Shown: positions 51,459 to 59,545 of the stretch, piece by piece | Layout: every line of letters starts with the position of its first letter | Numbering within the stretch: the first letter of the stretch is position 1 | NCBI GenBank assembly: GCA_023439185.1 | Contig: JAEXOR010000014.1 | Coordinates: 18,287-82,286 of the forward strand | Source of the DNA: Bacillota bacterium | Lineage (GTDB): Bacteria > Bacillota > Desulfotomaculia > Desulfotomaculales > Desulfallaceae | Direction of reading: 5' to 3' | DNA length: 64,000 bases | Notes under the pieces: generated by a model | What the model was told of the DNA's origin: nothing | What the model saw: the letters and a program-made list of their open reading frames with translations, nothing else | The model's database searches: none | Position numbers and translations under genes: made by a program

Positions 51459-52136
51459 CTACTTTGAAACCTTCAGGGTAACGGTCACCAGACTGCCGTC
51501 GGCGGGCAATAGATCCTTATTTCCGGTAAACTCCACTTCGCTACGGCCTTCCACAGCACCGTAAGTATAAGCCGCATTGCTGGTTATACCCACCGGACAA
51601 CTGTCCAGGCAAATCAGGCAGCCGGTCTTTTTATCCAACGCGGTTTGCAAATTGCCGCCGAAACGAATTTCAATAGGCGTATTGTTATTGTCTGTGATTA
51701 CTTCATCCAATGTATATTCTTTACCGGCCCCTTCCCAGGTTACCGTAACTGCCAGGACGTCTCCTTCAACCTTGGTGGTTTCCTTGTTTTCCAGGGTCAT
51801 ATTTTCCCCGGCCACGGCGCCGATTTCAATCAGACCGTTGTAAAACGGCTCAACGTCCACCAACCCGGTAAAGATTGATTTGTCTCCGTTGCTGCCGCCT
51901 TTGAATACCGAAGCATGGCGTGTGGGTTCATAAAGATATTTGCCGTTTACTTTGGCCAAATAGGTTAACGTACCCACCTCTTGATCAACCTTGATGGGAT
52001 TTTCCGCCGTCAAACCCGCCAGCGCTTGTCCCTCGCCCTCGCTCCCGGAACCGGCGTCTTGATTTCCGCACCCGGCTACGGCCACCAAACCCAGAAACAG
52101 CACCAGCAATAACATGAACTTAGTTGTTTTCCGCAT
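51459..52136 (-). CDS. ydjY: YdjY-like lipoprotein with ferredoxin-like cysteine motif
   Basis: A 225-residue lipoprotein with lipobox LVAVAGC (Cys23). The mature protein is beta-rich (VDQEVGTLTYLAKVNGKYLY, EPTRHASVFKGGSNGDKSIF, GLVDVEPFYNGLIEIGAVAG) and carries a compact cysteine motif KKTGCLICLDSCPVGITSNA near residues 175-190, the only cysteines apart from the lipobox. This matches the E. coli protein YdjY, whose role is unknown. ATG at 52136 with GGGGGAG seven bases upstream and a strong promoter 30 bp further up. The cysteines suggest a metal or [Fe-S] centre, not shown. Confidence 0.78.
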   Translation of the reverse strand: MRKTTKFMLLLVLFLGLVAVAGCGNQDAGSGSEGEGQALAGLTAENPIKVDQEVGTLTYLAKVNGKYLYEPTRHASVFKGGSNGDKSIFTGLVDVEPFYNGLIEIGAVAGENMTLENKETTKVEGDVLAVTVTWEGAGKEYTLDEVITDNNNTPIEIRFGGNLQTALDKKTGCLICLDSCPVGITSNAAYTYGAVEGRSEVEFTGNKDLLPADGSLVTVTLKVSK

Positions 52137-52166
52137 CGACTCACTCCCCCTTTTTATGACTTCTTC

Positions 52167-52196
52167 ATTATAAATAAAGAAAATTTAAAATGCCAA
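52167..52196 (-). promoter_or_regulatory. Promoter of the ydj/ynj operon
   Basis: On the minus strand TTGGCA (52191-52196) and a perfect TATAAT (52167-52172) are separated by 18 bp, 31 bp before the ydjY start codon. Confidence 0.75.
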
Positions 52197-52401
52197 TTAA
52201 AAGTTTTTATGACGCTGGATTAAGTTATAAGGTTCTTATATATAAAACAGCCCCGGAGGTAACATCTCCGTCCTCGATTATAGATTTTCACTGCTGTTAA
52301 ATAAAATAACTTATAACAGTGCAGCGGTTCGAACCAACAGTGTAGCGTTGGCAGTTTTTACATTTTAAATGGATGGCTAGCCAGGCTCATACAATTCAAA
52401 T

Positions 52402-52542
52402 ATGAATCGGACTCCTGAAATTTACCATCAACGTATTGAAAAGCTACGGCATATTATGAAACACACCGATGCAGATATAACTTACAGCTGCCCGGAATGG
52501 CGGCGAAGACAGTTTCCTGCCCTGGAAACAGTGAGACAGTAG
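52402..52542 (+). other. Small open frame, possibly a remnant of a peptidase-type gene
   Basis: A 46-codon frame begins ATG at 52402 and ends TAG at 52542, with no ribosome site. Its N-terminal part (PEIYHQRIEKLRHIMKHTDA) resembles the start of creatinase/aminopeptidase-P-type proteins, and could be a decayed fragment, but the match is short. The rest of the 52137-52568 gap (432 bp) contains the ydjY promoter and AT-rich DNA with a weak stem (CACTG...CAGTG near 52290-52325); I see no other gene there. Confidence 0.3.
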
Positions 52543-52568
52543 AGACAACAACAAAAGGAGGTTAACTT

Positions 52569-53687
52569 TTGTCAACAGGCAAATTGAAAAAAGTGTTTCC
52601 CGGCGGCAACACAAGCGGAGGCTTTCATTCCTTTTACGATTATGTAATTGACCAGCGGGATGCGACAAAAATTTTTGTCATCAAGGGCGGCCCGGGTGTG
52701 GGCAAATCCACTTTTATGCGCAAAATCGGGGAGGCCATGCTGGAGCGGGGCTATGATGTGGAGCTTCACTGCTGTTCTTCGGACAACGGATCGCTGGACG
52801 GCCTGGTAATCCCGGCTGTTCGGGTGGCTTTGGTGGACGGGACGGCGCCGCATGTCGTTGACCCCAAAAACCCGGGGGCTGTAGACGCCATCATTCATCT
52901 TGGCGACCACTGGAACGAGAAGGAGTTGCGCGCCAATAAACAGGAGATATTGGCCTGCAACAAGGAAATAGGCAGGCTTTTCAACCGCGCCTACTCTTAC
53001 CTGGCAGCAAGTAAAATATTTCTTGGCGAGGTGAAATTCTATTACACCGGGACCGGTGCATTCAATACGGGTAAGTTTGACCGCAAAGTGCTGGAAATGG
53101 TGCATGAGATCTTTAAAGGCTGGGAGAGACAGACCGATAACCCGCGGGCCAGGCATTTGTTTGCCACAGCCATCACACCGGATGGCCCGGTCAGCCACCT
53201 GGATACCATCGTTGACAGCATCGGCAGAAGGTACGTCATTGAAGGGGATGACGGCACCGGCAAGAATATCCTGGTACAGCGCCTGATGGATGCTGCCATG
53301 ATGCGGGGGTTTGACGTGGAAGCTTATCACTGCTCCCTGGAACCTGATTTAATTGACCACCTGGTAATACCCGGTCTCAATGTGGCAGTGGTAAACTCGG
53401 TGGAACCGCACGGCTTCCGTCCCCGGGCGGGAGATGTGGTAATAAACACCATGGAATGCGTAAACCCTATTATTAACGAGAAATATCTGACCGAGAAAAC
53501 AACCGCCCGGATAATGTACCGGCAGTGCATGGAGCAGGCGGTATCATTTATCCGCCAAGCCAAGATTGAACATGATAAAATCGAAGAGTATTACGTGCCG
53601 CACATGGATTTCGATGCCATTAACGCCAGGCGTGACCAGGTGCTGGACCAAATTTTAACATTGGCCGGCCAAACTACGGGAATATAA
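52569..53687 (+). CDS. Duplicated P-loop ATPase of the PRK06851 type
   Basis: A 372-residue protein formed by two similar halves. The first has an intact P-loop (VIKGGPGVGKSTFMRKIGEA) and the sequence ELHCCSSDNGSLDGLVIPAV; the second repeats the theme with a degraded loop (VIEGDDGTGKNILVQRLMDA) and EAYHCSLEPDLIDHLVIPGL. Such proteins are common in sporulating Firmicutes; their function is unknown. TTG start at 52569 with AGGAGG seven bases upstream; no other initiation codon fits better. It is monocistronic and ends before a hairpin. Confidence 0.8.
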   Translation: MSTGKLKKVFPGGNTSGGFHSFYDYVIDQRDATKIFVIKGGPGVGKSTFMRKIGEAMLERGYDVELHCCSSDNGSLDGLVIPAVRVALVDGTAPHVVDPKNPGAVDAIIHLGDHWNEKELRANKQEILACNKEIGRLFNRAYSYLAASKIFLGEVKFYYTGTGAFNTGKFDRKVLEMVHEIFKGWERQTDNPRARHLFATAITPDGPVSHLDTIVDSIGRRYVIEGDDGTGKNILVQRLMDAAMMRGFDVEAYHCSLEPDLIDHLVIPGLNVAVVNSVEPHGFRPRAGDVVINTMECVNPIINEKYLTEKTTARIMYRQCMEQAVSFIRQAKIEHDKIEEYYVPHMDFDAINARRDQVLDQILTLAGQTTGI

Positions 53688-53711
53688 AAATCCAAATCAG
53701 TCCGGATTATT

Positions 53712-53757
53712 GGGCTGCCAACCGTTTCACGGCACGGTGGCCCTTTTGTATTGTTTT
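53712..53757 (+). terminator. Terminator behind the P-loop ATPase gene
   Basis: GGGCTGCCAACCG pairs imperfectly with CGGTGGCCC and is followed by TTTTGTATTGTTTT. Confidence 0.6.
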
Positions 53758-53840
53758 AAAAATAACGGGCGCGACTGCTGAACATTAATATGCATTTTCA
53801 CGCCCTGCGACCCGGCCAGGTTCAGCTTCGACGTTAATCT

Positions 53841-53865
53841 GGGCGCCCGCAAGGGGCGCCCCTAC
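53841..53865. repeat. GC-rich dispersed hairpin repeat, copy 2
   Basis: GGGCGCC and GGCGCCC pair around CGCAAGG. The flanking GGGGCGCCC...CTAC arrangement is shared with 44168-44195. It lies 22 bp past the ecfT stop and may act as its terminator. Confidence 0.55.
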
Positions 53866-53887
53866 GCATAAGGAAAGCCGGTGGTTA

Positions 53888-54652
53888 TTAAGGGAGGACT
53901 ACCGCCAGCGCCACCAGCAGTGCCGCCACGCCGAAGGCCAACAGGTCATTGGCCCTAAAAGCATATTGCTTGTAGCCGCTCCCCTTCTTCCGCAGGTTAA
54001 AACCACGCAGCTCCACCGAGATGGAACCGCTTTCGATCCGTTTCACGGAGGAAATAAGCAGCGGCACGCACAGCGGCAGCAGCAGCCGGATTTTCTTGAA
54101 GAAGTTTCTGGTATCAAATTCCACGCCCCTGGCGACCTGGGCTTCCATGATGCCCGCCATTTCATTGGAAAAGATGGGGATGAACCGGATGGCCGTCATC
54201 AGGGCGAAGGCGTATTTATACGGGATCTTTAATTGTTCCACCAGGACGTTGGCCAGGTCGCTCATCTGAGTCACCGACAGCATCAGGGCCAGGGGCATGG
54301 TGGCGGCAATCAGCCGCAGAACAAACAGCAGAGAAAAGGATAAACCCTTGTCGGTGATCACCAGGCCAAGGGGCAGGCTGAGCAGAACGGCGCCGTCCCG
54401 GACGAACAGCACCTGCACGATAAACAGCAGGATGGAAAATTTCAGCAAAGCCTTCAGCATCCGCACCGAGCGGTGAAACACGCCGGCTGAAGCCGCCAGC
54501 AGTATGTTAAGACCAATAATACCGATTACATAAAGATGCAGCTCGCTGATAAAACAACTGACGCAGAGGATAAAAGAAAGCAGCAGCTTGGTTAAAGGGT
54601 TGAGCCGGTGCAAAAAGGAATTGCCGGGCACATAGTCCAGAAATCCGTTCAT
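53888..54652 (-). CDS. ecfT: ECF transporter T component
   Basis: A 254-residue EcfT protein with about five membrane segments: LNPLTKLLLSFILCVSCFIS at the start, RLIAATMPLALMLSVTQMSD in the middle. The two coupling-helix motifs appear as MEAQVARGVEFDTRNF (ARG motif) and IESGSISVELRGFNLRKKG (second Ala/Arg-Gly type). ATG at 54652 overlaps the stop of the ATPase gene by four bases and is preferred to the GTG at 54661. T couples the two ATPases to the S component, which is encoded in the same operon. Confidence 0.9.
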   Translation of the reverse strand: MNGFLDYVPGNSFLHRLNPLTKLLLSFILCVSCFISELHLYVIGIIGLNILLAASAGVFHRSVRMLKALLKFSILLFIVQVLFVRDGAVLLSLPLGLVITDKGLSFSLLFVLRLIAATMPLALMLSVTQMSDLANVLVEQLKIPYKYAFALMTAIRFIPIFSNEMAGIMEAQVARGVEFDTRNFFKKIRLLLPLCVPLLISSVKRIESGSISVELRGFNLRKKGSGYKQYAFRANDLLAFGVAALLVALAVVLP

Positions 54653-55452
54653 TTTTGGCACCTGCTTTCTATTTCCAGCGTCATTTGCTCGACGGTGAAT
54701 ACTTTTTCAAAACCCTGGCCCAGCCGCAGCGCCAGGGCGGTAATCTGGGCCGGCGCCACCGAGGCGGCGGCAAGCAGGTCGGGCTGGCGCATTATTTCAG
54801 CAGTAGCTCCGTCACCAATCAGGGCGCCGTTGCTGATCACCAGGATCCGTTTGGCGTAATCCTGGACCACCTCCATATCGTGGCTGACCATGATAATGGT
54901 GGTGCCGTGCTCGTTCAGATCCCGGATCAGCTCCATAATCTGGGTGCACTCGCGGTAGTCAAGTCCGGTGGTCGGTTCATCAAGGATCAGCACTTCCGGC
55001 CGGCAGGCCAGCAGAGAAGCCAGCGCCACCCGCTGGCGGTCGCCCCGGCTCAAAGTGAAGGGGTCCGCGTCGCCGTTAAAACCGAACTGCTCCAGTATAT
55101 CCGCGCAGCGCTTTTTGCGCAGCCCGGCGTCGTCCACCAGCACACATTCCAGCCCGAACATGATCTCGCCCCGGATGGCGGTCTGGCAAAGCTGACGGTC
55201 GGGGTTTTGAAACAAAAAACCAATGGACCTGGCCAGCTTGCTGGTCCTCGTGGTCCGGGTATCCTGCCCGTCCACCGTCACCCGGCCGGACAAGGGCTTC
55301 AAGAGACCGTTGCACAACTTGCTGAGGGTCGACTTGCCCGCCCCGTTTTCGCCGATCACCGCCACAAAATCCCCGCGGTTGATTTGGCAGGAAACGTCGT
55401 TAATCACAGGTTCAAGACCATAGGAAAAATTAACCTGCTCAAAAATGATCAT
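54649..55452 (-). CDS. ecfA2: ECF transporter ATPase A2
   Basis: A 267-residue energy-coupling ATPase. Walker A AVIGENGAGKSTLSKLCNG, signature FTLSRGDRQRVALASLLACR (SRGDRQ variant), Walker B EVLILDEPTTGLDYRECTQI and H-loop IIMVSHDMEVVQDYAKR. The order A1-A2-T with overlaps of four bases is standard. Shares 35-40% similarity by eye with the A1 protein. Confidence 0.9.
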   Translation of the reverse strand: MIIFEQVNFSYGLEPVINDVSCQINRGDFVAVIGENGAGKSTLSKLCNGLLKPLSGRVTVDGQDTRTTRTSKLARSIGFLFQNPDRQLCQTAIRGEIMFGLECVLVDDAGLRKKRCADILEQFGFNGDADPFTLSRGDRQRVALASLLACRPEVLILDEPTTGLDYRECTQIMELIRDLNEHGTTIIMVSHDMEVVQDYAKRILVISNGALIGDGATAEIMRQPDLLAAASVAPAQITALALRLGQGFEKVFTVEQMTLEIESRCQK

Positions 55453-56291
55453 CCGCCCAGCACCTCTTTGACCATTTGCTCCGCTTCGTCCAGATTAAGA
55501 GGCAGCTTCCCCCAGTACAGCCCTTTTTCCCTCAGTTGATTGGCCAGGGTGACCACCCGCGGGACGTTGACGCCGATTTCTTCAAGATCAGTAGCGTTTT
55601 GCAGCACCCGGCGCACCGGACCCTGGTGCACTATTTCACCCCCGTGCATAATCACCAGGCGGTGGACAAACTCGCACAGCAGCATGATTTTCTGTTCAAC
55701 TATGATCACAGTCATCCCATAATCCCGGTTCAGGGTCTTGAGCATTTGAAAAATCTGCAGGCTGCTCCGGGGATCAAGCTCGCCGGTGGGTTCATCCAGC
55801 AGCAGGACCTCCGGACGAAGCGCCGTAATAGCGGCAATGGCGACCTTTTGTTTCTGGCCGCCGGAAAGGGAGCTGATGCTGCGGTAACGCAGGTTGGCGA
55901 TACCCATGGTCTCAAGGGCTTCATTAAGCCGGGTCTCGATTTCCCCGCGGGGCACCCCGAAGTTCTCCAAACCAAACAGCAGCTCATCCTCCACCACCGA
56001 GGCTACCATCTGCCCGTCGATATCCTGAAAAACACTGCCGATAAAGACGGAGAGCTGCTCGGGACGGACTTCCACGGTATCCAGGCCGTTAACCATGACG
56101 CTGCCGTAAAAGTCCCCGGGGTAGTGATGGGGGACGATGCCGTTTAAAGCGTAGGTAAGGGTCGACTTACCCGCGCCGCTGGTGCCAATAATGCCTACAA
56201 AATCACCTTTTTCGACGGTGAAGTTAATATCCTTCAGAGCAAAACGGTCACTGCCCTCGTATTTAAAGTTAAGATTGGTAATTGTGATCAC
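55449..56291 (-). CDS. ecfA1: ECF transporter ATPase A1
   Basis: A 280-residue ATPase. Walker A GIIGTSGAGKSTLTYALNG, signature SSLSGGQKQKVAIAAITALR, Walker B EVLLLDEPTGELDPRSSLQI, and an H-loop position where the usual His is replaced (VIIVEQKIMLLCEF), which is worth checking. GTG start at 56291 with AAAGGA upstream. It lies 44 bp behind the S-component gene. Confidence 0.9.
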   Translation of the reverse strand: MITITNLNFKYEGSDRFALKDINFTVEKGDFVGIIGTSGAGKSTLTYALNGIVPHHYPGDFYGSVMVNGLDTVEVRPEQLSVFIGSVFQDIDGQMVASVVEDELLFGLENFGVPRGEIETRLNEALETMGIANLRYRSISSLSGGQKQKVAIAAITALRPEVLLLDEPTGELDPRSSLQIFQMLKTLNRDYGMTVIIVEQKIMLLCEFVHRLVIMHGGEIVHQGPVRRVLQNATDLEEIGVNVPRVVTLANQLREKGLYWGKLPLNLDEAEQMVKEVLGG

Positions 56292-56334
56292 AGGGCGATG
56301 TTCCTTTCCCGACAGATGGGTTTAAAAAAGTTTG

Positions 56335-56883
56335 TTAGCCGCGTTTAAGCGCCAGCTTAAGCGGAACATAGAGCACCTGAACGATAACGGCGTTGATGGC
56401 CGCCGTGCCGAAAATAATGGCCAGGAAAATCGCCAGCGGAGTGGGTGTGATATCCGCGCCGGCGTAATACATCAGGTACATAACGCCCACAAAGGTGAAT
56501 CCGCTGGCCAGGGTGGCCAGGAAAGTGCAGATAATAGGCTGCAAGGAAAAACTGCCGAGGTTCATCGGGATCAGGATCAGCAGGGCCATAACAATGGCGC
56601 CCACCAGTTCGCTGGCAAAGTTGATGTAAGGCTGACCGGGGAAAAATTGGCAAATTGCCCCGGCCAAAAGGCCAATGATGGCCGCTTCGCGCAGACGCGG
56701 TCTAATCAGCAGGATAGTCAGACAGTACATGGCAATAATAAAGTTGGGTTTCATCCCGAAATTAATCACCGAACCCACAAAAAACTTCAGTACCGCCCCC
56801 GCAGCCAATAATACGCCGATCAAAAGCAGATCGGAAACCTGCAACCCTTGTTTCTTTTCCGTGGCAATCACTCTTTTTTCCAT
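56335..56883 (-). CDS. trpP: TrpP-like ECF S component (tryptophan/aryl substrate)
   Basis: A 182-residue membrane protein with five to six segments. DLLLIGVLLAAGAVLKFFVG, INFGMKPNFIIAMYCLTILL and RPRLREAAIIGLLAGAICQF are those of TrpP (YhaG)-type tryptophan uptake proteins. ATG at 56883 with AAAGGGGATG upstream is preferred to the ATG at 56904. It is the first gene of an S-A1-A2-T operon and is controlled by a T-box whose specifier can be read as the Trp codon, which supports tryptophan as substrate. A dedicated ECF module for TrpP is notable, because Bacillus TrpP has no own A/T genes. Confidence 0.85.
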   Translation of the reverse strand: MEKRVIATEKKQGLQVSDLLLIGVLLAAGAVLKFFVGSVINFGMKPNFIIAMYCLTILLIRPRLREAAIIGLLAGAICQFFPGQPYINFASELVGAIVMALLILIPMNLGSFSLQPIICTFLATLASGFTFVGVMYLMYYAGADITPTPLAIFLAIIFGTAAINAVIVQVLYVPLKLALKRG

Positions 56884-56969
56884 AATCAAACATCCCCTTT
56901 CCATACCTTTTCTTCGCCTGCGCCGACGTCCGGGTGTTTGGTTGGCATTGGCTGTCCGGGTGGAAAACT

Positions 56970-57247
56970 AAAAAAGCCTGCCCTACGAAAAGGACAGACA
57001 TCTGTCTGCGGTACCACCTTAATTGATCAGTCCAGCAGACCAATCCACTCTCAAAAATGCCAACACATTTTCTACCGTTAACGCCGGCCTTCGTCTCGGA
57101 TACTCGGGTGCAGAGCCCTTTCCCCTTGCCCTCCGTGGACCATATTCCGGGCTGCATTTCCGCGGGGTCCCACCATTTCCCGCTCTCTGTGGGCGCACAT
57201 CGCCGGTTTTCTTCCACATCACTGGTTTTAATAGATTTTATTCAGTT
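56970..57247 (-). promoter_or_regulatory. T-box leader, probable tryptophan specifier, with terminator
   Basis: On the minus strand the T-box antiterminator motif AGGTGGTACCGC (57008-57019) is followed by a terminator: GTCTGTCC pairs with GGGCAGGC, then six U (56970-56999). Upstream, GUGGA (57213-57217) and UCCAC (57135-57139) close a Stem I whose loop 3' side reads GGAAUAUGG, so UGG (57140-57142) is the likely specifier, i.e. tRNA-Trp. An AGAGAG-type element sits in the middle. Uncharged tRNA-Trp would favour expression of the ECF operon. Longer minus-strand reading frames over this region are not genes. Confidence 0.88.
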
Positions 57248-57253
57248 TTGCAG

Positions 57254-57282
57254 ATGATAGCATAGAATAAATCCAATGTCAA
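57254..57282 (-). promoter_or_regulatory. Promoter of the T-box/ECF operon
   Basis: On the minus strand a perfect TTGACA (57277-57282) and TATCAT (57254-57259) are 17 bp apart, placing the start of the leader near 57247. Confidence 0.85.
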
Positions 57283-57467
57283 CAGTTGCTTATCTCACGG
57301 TAACACAAGGGTATTGCTTGTTTAATGAGCATACTTTTTCATTAATCCAAAACCATTGCGAAGCGATTCGTTCTTCTCTGCAAACAAATAATATTTTGGA
57401 AGGAACTTGCAGAATTATTGACGAATTAAATCAAATCTTAACTCTTAGTGTCGATCGGAGAGTTTTT

Positions 57468-58655
57468 ATGTCAATTTTATTACTTTCCCAGATAGGAGCA
57501 GTTGCGGAATCAGTTTTACTTGTTATGATTTATGCCTTACTTTACGCCCAGAATAGGGAAAACTATTTACGCAATTTGATGGTTGCCTGGATTTTCTCTT
57601 CAATTGGCCTGAGTTGTTTTTTGGGATTGGCCCTTAGCCAATCATTTTTAACTCTCTATATGATTTGCTTATCTTTCTCCAGCTATTTTCTCTTACAGGC
57701 TTCTTATGAGATTTTTGGCATCATTATACCCCGTCTTTGGAAGTACTTGACGTTGATAACGATTATCTGGTTAATAACAAGCCTCTTATTGGATTTATCC
57801 GGCCTGTTCAGCGTGATTCCGTGGAGCATTTTTTCCGGTGTAATTATCATCTATAACGGTTTCATGTTCTTGCGGCATGGTGACAGAAATATCAGCGTAA
57901 GAATTATTGTTGGCTGCTTCTCTATCTTATGGGGAATTCATGCCTTAGACTTTTCCTATCTCTATACGGTACCGTGGTTTACCCCATGGGGTTTTCTAAT
58001 CGGAACCATTCTCGCCCTGGGCTACTCGATCGGCATTCTTTATTACTACTTCGAGATGAAGAACAGGGAACTGCTGTGGAAAGAAGAAGAATTAAAATAT
58101 TTGAGTTTTCACGACGCTCTAACCGGACTTTTCAACCGGAACTATTTTGAACAGGAAATAAGACACCGGGAAAAAGAAAAACGAACTGAAAAAATGAATT
58201 ACCCGCCAACAGGCATCATTATCTGTGATGTGGATGGCTTAAAACTGGTCAACGATACGCTCGGCCATGAAAGAGGAGACGTTTTATTGATTGAAGCTGC
58301 CAGAATCATCCAAAGCGTTTTCCCTCAAAGAGGTCTGGTAGCCAGGATAGGGGGCGATGAGTTTGCTGTCCTGCTGGAAGATGCTGAGGAAGGGCTGGCG
58401 CAGGCTTATCAGGATATCCACCAGGCTCTGCGCTTGTACAACGCCAATAATCCGGAGCTGCCCTTAAGTATTTCCGTAGGGTACGCCGTAGACCATAATT
58501 CCTTCGGCCTGGCCCAAGTGTTAAAGGAAGCGGACAATAACATGTACAGGGAAAAGCTGAGACAAAGCCAAAGGGGGCGCGATTTAATTGCTGAATCTCT
58601 AATGCTGGCCTTGAACAAAAAAGACTTCTCGCATCGCCGGGGCGAACATCTCTAA
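57468..58655 (+). CDS. Membrane diguanylate cyclase (GGDEF)
   Basis: A 395-residue protein with about seven hydrophobic segments (LSQIGAVAESVLLVMIYALL onward) and a C-terminal GGDEF domain: LSFHDALTGLFNRNYFEQEI, CDVDGLKLVNDTLGHERGDV, and the active site ARIGGDEFAVLLEDAEEG. The RxxD inhibitory site is missing (PQRG at its place), so product feedback may be absent. The ATG at 57468 with GGAG seven bases upstream is chosen because the frame back to 57276 runs into the divergent T-box promoter. No EAL or HD-GYP domain. Confidence 0.85.
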   Translation: MSILLLSQIGAVAESVLLVMIYALLYAQNRENYLRNLMVAWIFSSIGLSCFLGLALSQSFLTLYMICLSFSSYFLLQASYEIFGIIIPRLWKYLTLITIIWLITSLLLDLSGLFSVIPWSIFSGVIIIYNGFMFLRHGDRNISVRIIVGCFSILWGIHALDFSYLYTVPWFTPWGFLIGTILALGYSIGILYYYFEMKNRELLWKEEELKYLSFHDALTGLFNRNYFEQEIRHREKEKRTEKMNYPPTGIIICDVDGLKLVNDTLGHERGDVLLIEAARIIQSVFPQRGLVARIGGDEFAVLLEDAEEGLAQAYQDIHQALRLYNANNPELPLSISVGYAVDHNSFGLAQVLKEADNNMYREKLRQSQRGRDLIAESLMLALNKKDFSHRRGEHL

Positions 58656-58749
58656 AATGCCCCTTTTTAACCGAATTGAGGCCGGCAATATAAAAAACTT
58701 GTTCCCATAAACTATAACTCCTTGCATTAAATGGTAACATCATACACCA

Positions 58750-58817
58750 TTGACAATCATTGTATTAGATGGTATGATTCTTTCAATTGGGTGTTTCGCC
58801 GTCCGGGCGAAGCGCCC
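58750..58817 (+). promoter_or_regulatory. Promoter with internal palindrome and leader hairpin before the GreA/B-family gene
   Basis: A perfect TTGACA (58750-58755) and TATGAT (58773-58778) are 17 bp apart. ACAATCATTGT, a perfect 11-bp palindrome (58753-58763), overlaps the -35 and spacer and looks like an operator. Just downstream GGGTGTTTCGCC pairs with GGCGAAGCGCCC (58789-58817, two G-U) and forms a strong hairpin near the 5' end of the mRNA. Confidence 0.65.
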
Positions 58818-58873
58818 TTAAGTCTTGTATAGGGGTTTTTCCATTTAATAGATAAATGATGGAGGGAGTTTAA

Positions 58874-59344
58874 TTGGCTAAAGTTTCATTGTCTCAAAAC
58901 ACTTTTGAAAGTCTGGTCAAACACCTGGTGGAAATTGAGGAGAAAAAGAAAAGTCTTCTTGAAGAATTCTTTCCCGAAAACCCTGCTGAACGCAGTGAAA
59001 TGGAGCTTTATATCCATAATTACATTCAACAGATTGACCAACTTATTAAAAATACAAATAAGCTGCAAACTACGGATAACATGATTCCTTTTGTTACCAT
59101 AGGCAGCGAGGTGGAATTACAGGATTTATCCACCCAGGAAGTCTTTAAATATCACATAGTATACCCCTTTAGCGATAATATAAAAGAAGAAGATGTATCG
59201 TTCTTATCACCGGTGGGCAAGTCTTTATTATTAAAAAAAGCCGGTGATATAGTGGAAGTCACAGCTCCCGGAGGGGTGTTCCAATATGAAATTAAATCCA
59301 TTCTGCTGCATATAAATGAATTGCAGATCAATGCTCCGATCTGA
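58874..59344 (+). CDS. GreA/GreB-family transcription factor-like protein
   Basis: A 156-residue protein. Residues 1-75 form a helical hairpin (SLVKHLVEIEEKKKSLLEEF, MELYIHNYIQQIDQLIKNTN), and the rest is a GreA/Rnk C-terminal domain (VTIGSEVELQDLSTQEVFKY, VSFLSPVGKSLLLKKAGDIV, EVTAPGGVFQYEIKSILLHI). The usual tip 'GDLSENAEY' is replaced by ENPAERSEM, so its cleavage-stimulating activity is doubtful. TTG start at 58874 with GGAGGG at about eight bases. Its own strong promoter with operator suggests regulated expression. Confidence 0.85.
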   Translation: MAKVSLSQNTFESLVKHLVEIEEKKKSLLEEFFPENPAERSEMELYIHNYIQQIDQLIKNTNKLQTTDNMIPFVTIGSEVELQDLSTQEVFKYHIVYPFSDNIKEEDVSFLSPVGKSLLLKKAGDIVEVTAPGGVFQYEIKSILLHINELQINAPI

Positions 59345-59434
59345 CAGCTTATGGTGTTCAGCCATTCTTCATCTTCTCTTGCCCCATCTTCCGTCGGCTG
59401 AGAAGTTCAATGTGCAACGACACCTTTGACATAA

Positions 59435-59494
59435 AAAGGGAGTGCCGCCGGCCGCTGGTTAGAGCGGTTCCGCAGCACTCCCTTTAATTTTTTT
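59435..59494. terminator. Bidirectional terminator between GreA-like gene and large FN3/PKD gene
   Basis: AAAGGGAGTGCCGC pairs with GCAGCACTCCCTTT (one G-U) and is followed by AATTTTTTT on the plus strand and TTTTTATG on the minus strand. The GreA-like gene and the large secreted protein converge here. The left arm is almost the same as in the hairpin at 63866-63927. Confidence 0.8.
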
Positions 59495-59545
59495 CCGGCA
59501 CTGACGGCCGGGCCTCTTTAGTCCGGCATAACCGTTATCACCGGT

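Noticed and set aside
56762..57222. Minus-strand open frames across the T-box leader
   Set aside because: The T-box antiterminator, terminator and promoter explain the region; the frames also overlap the S-component start.
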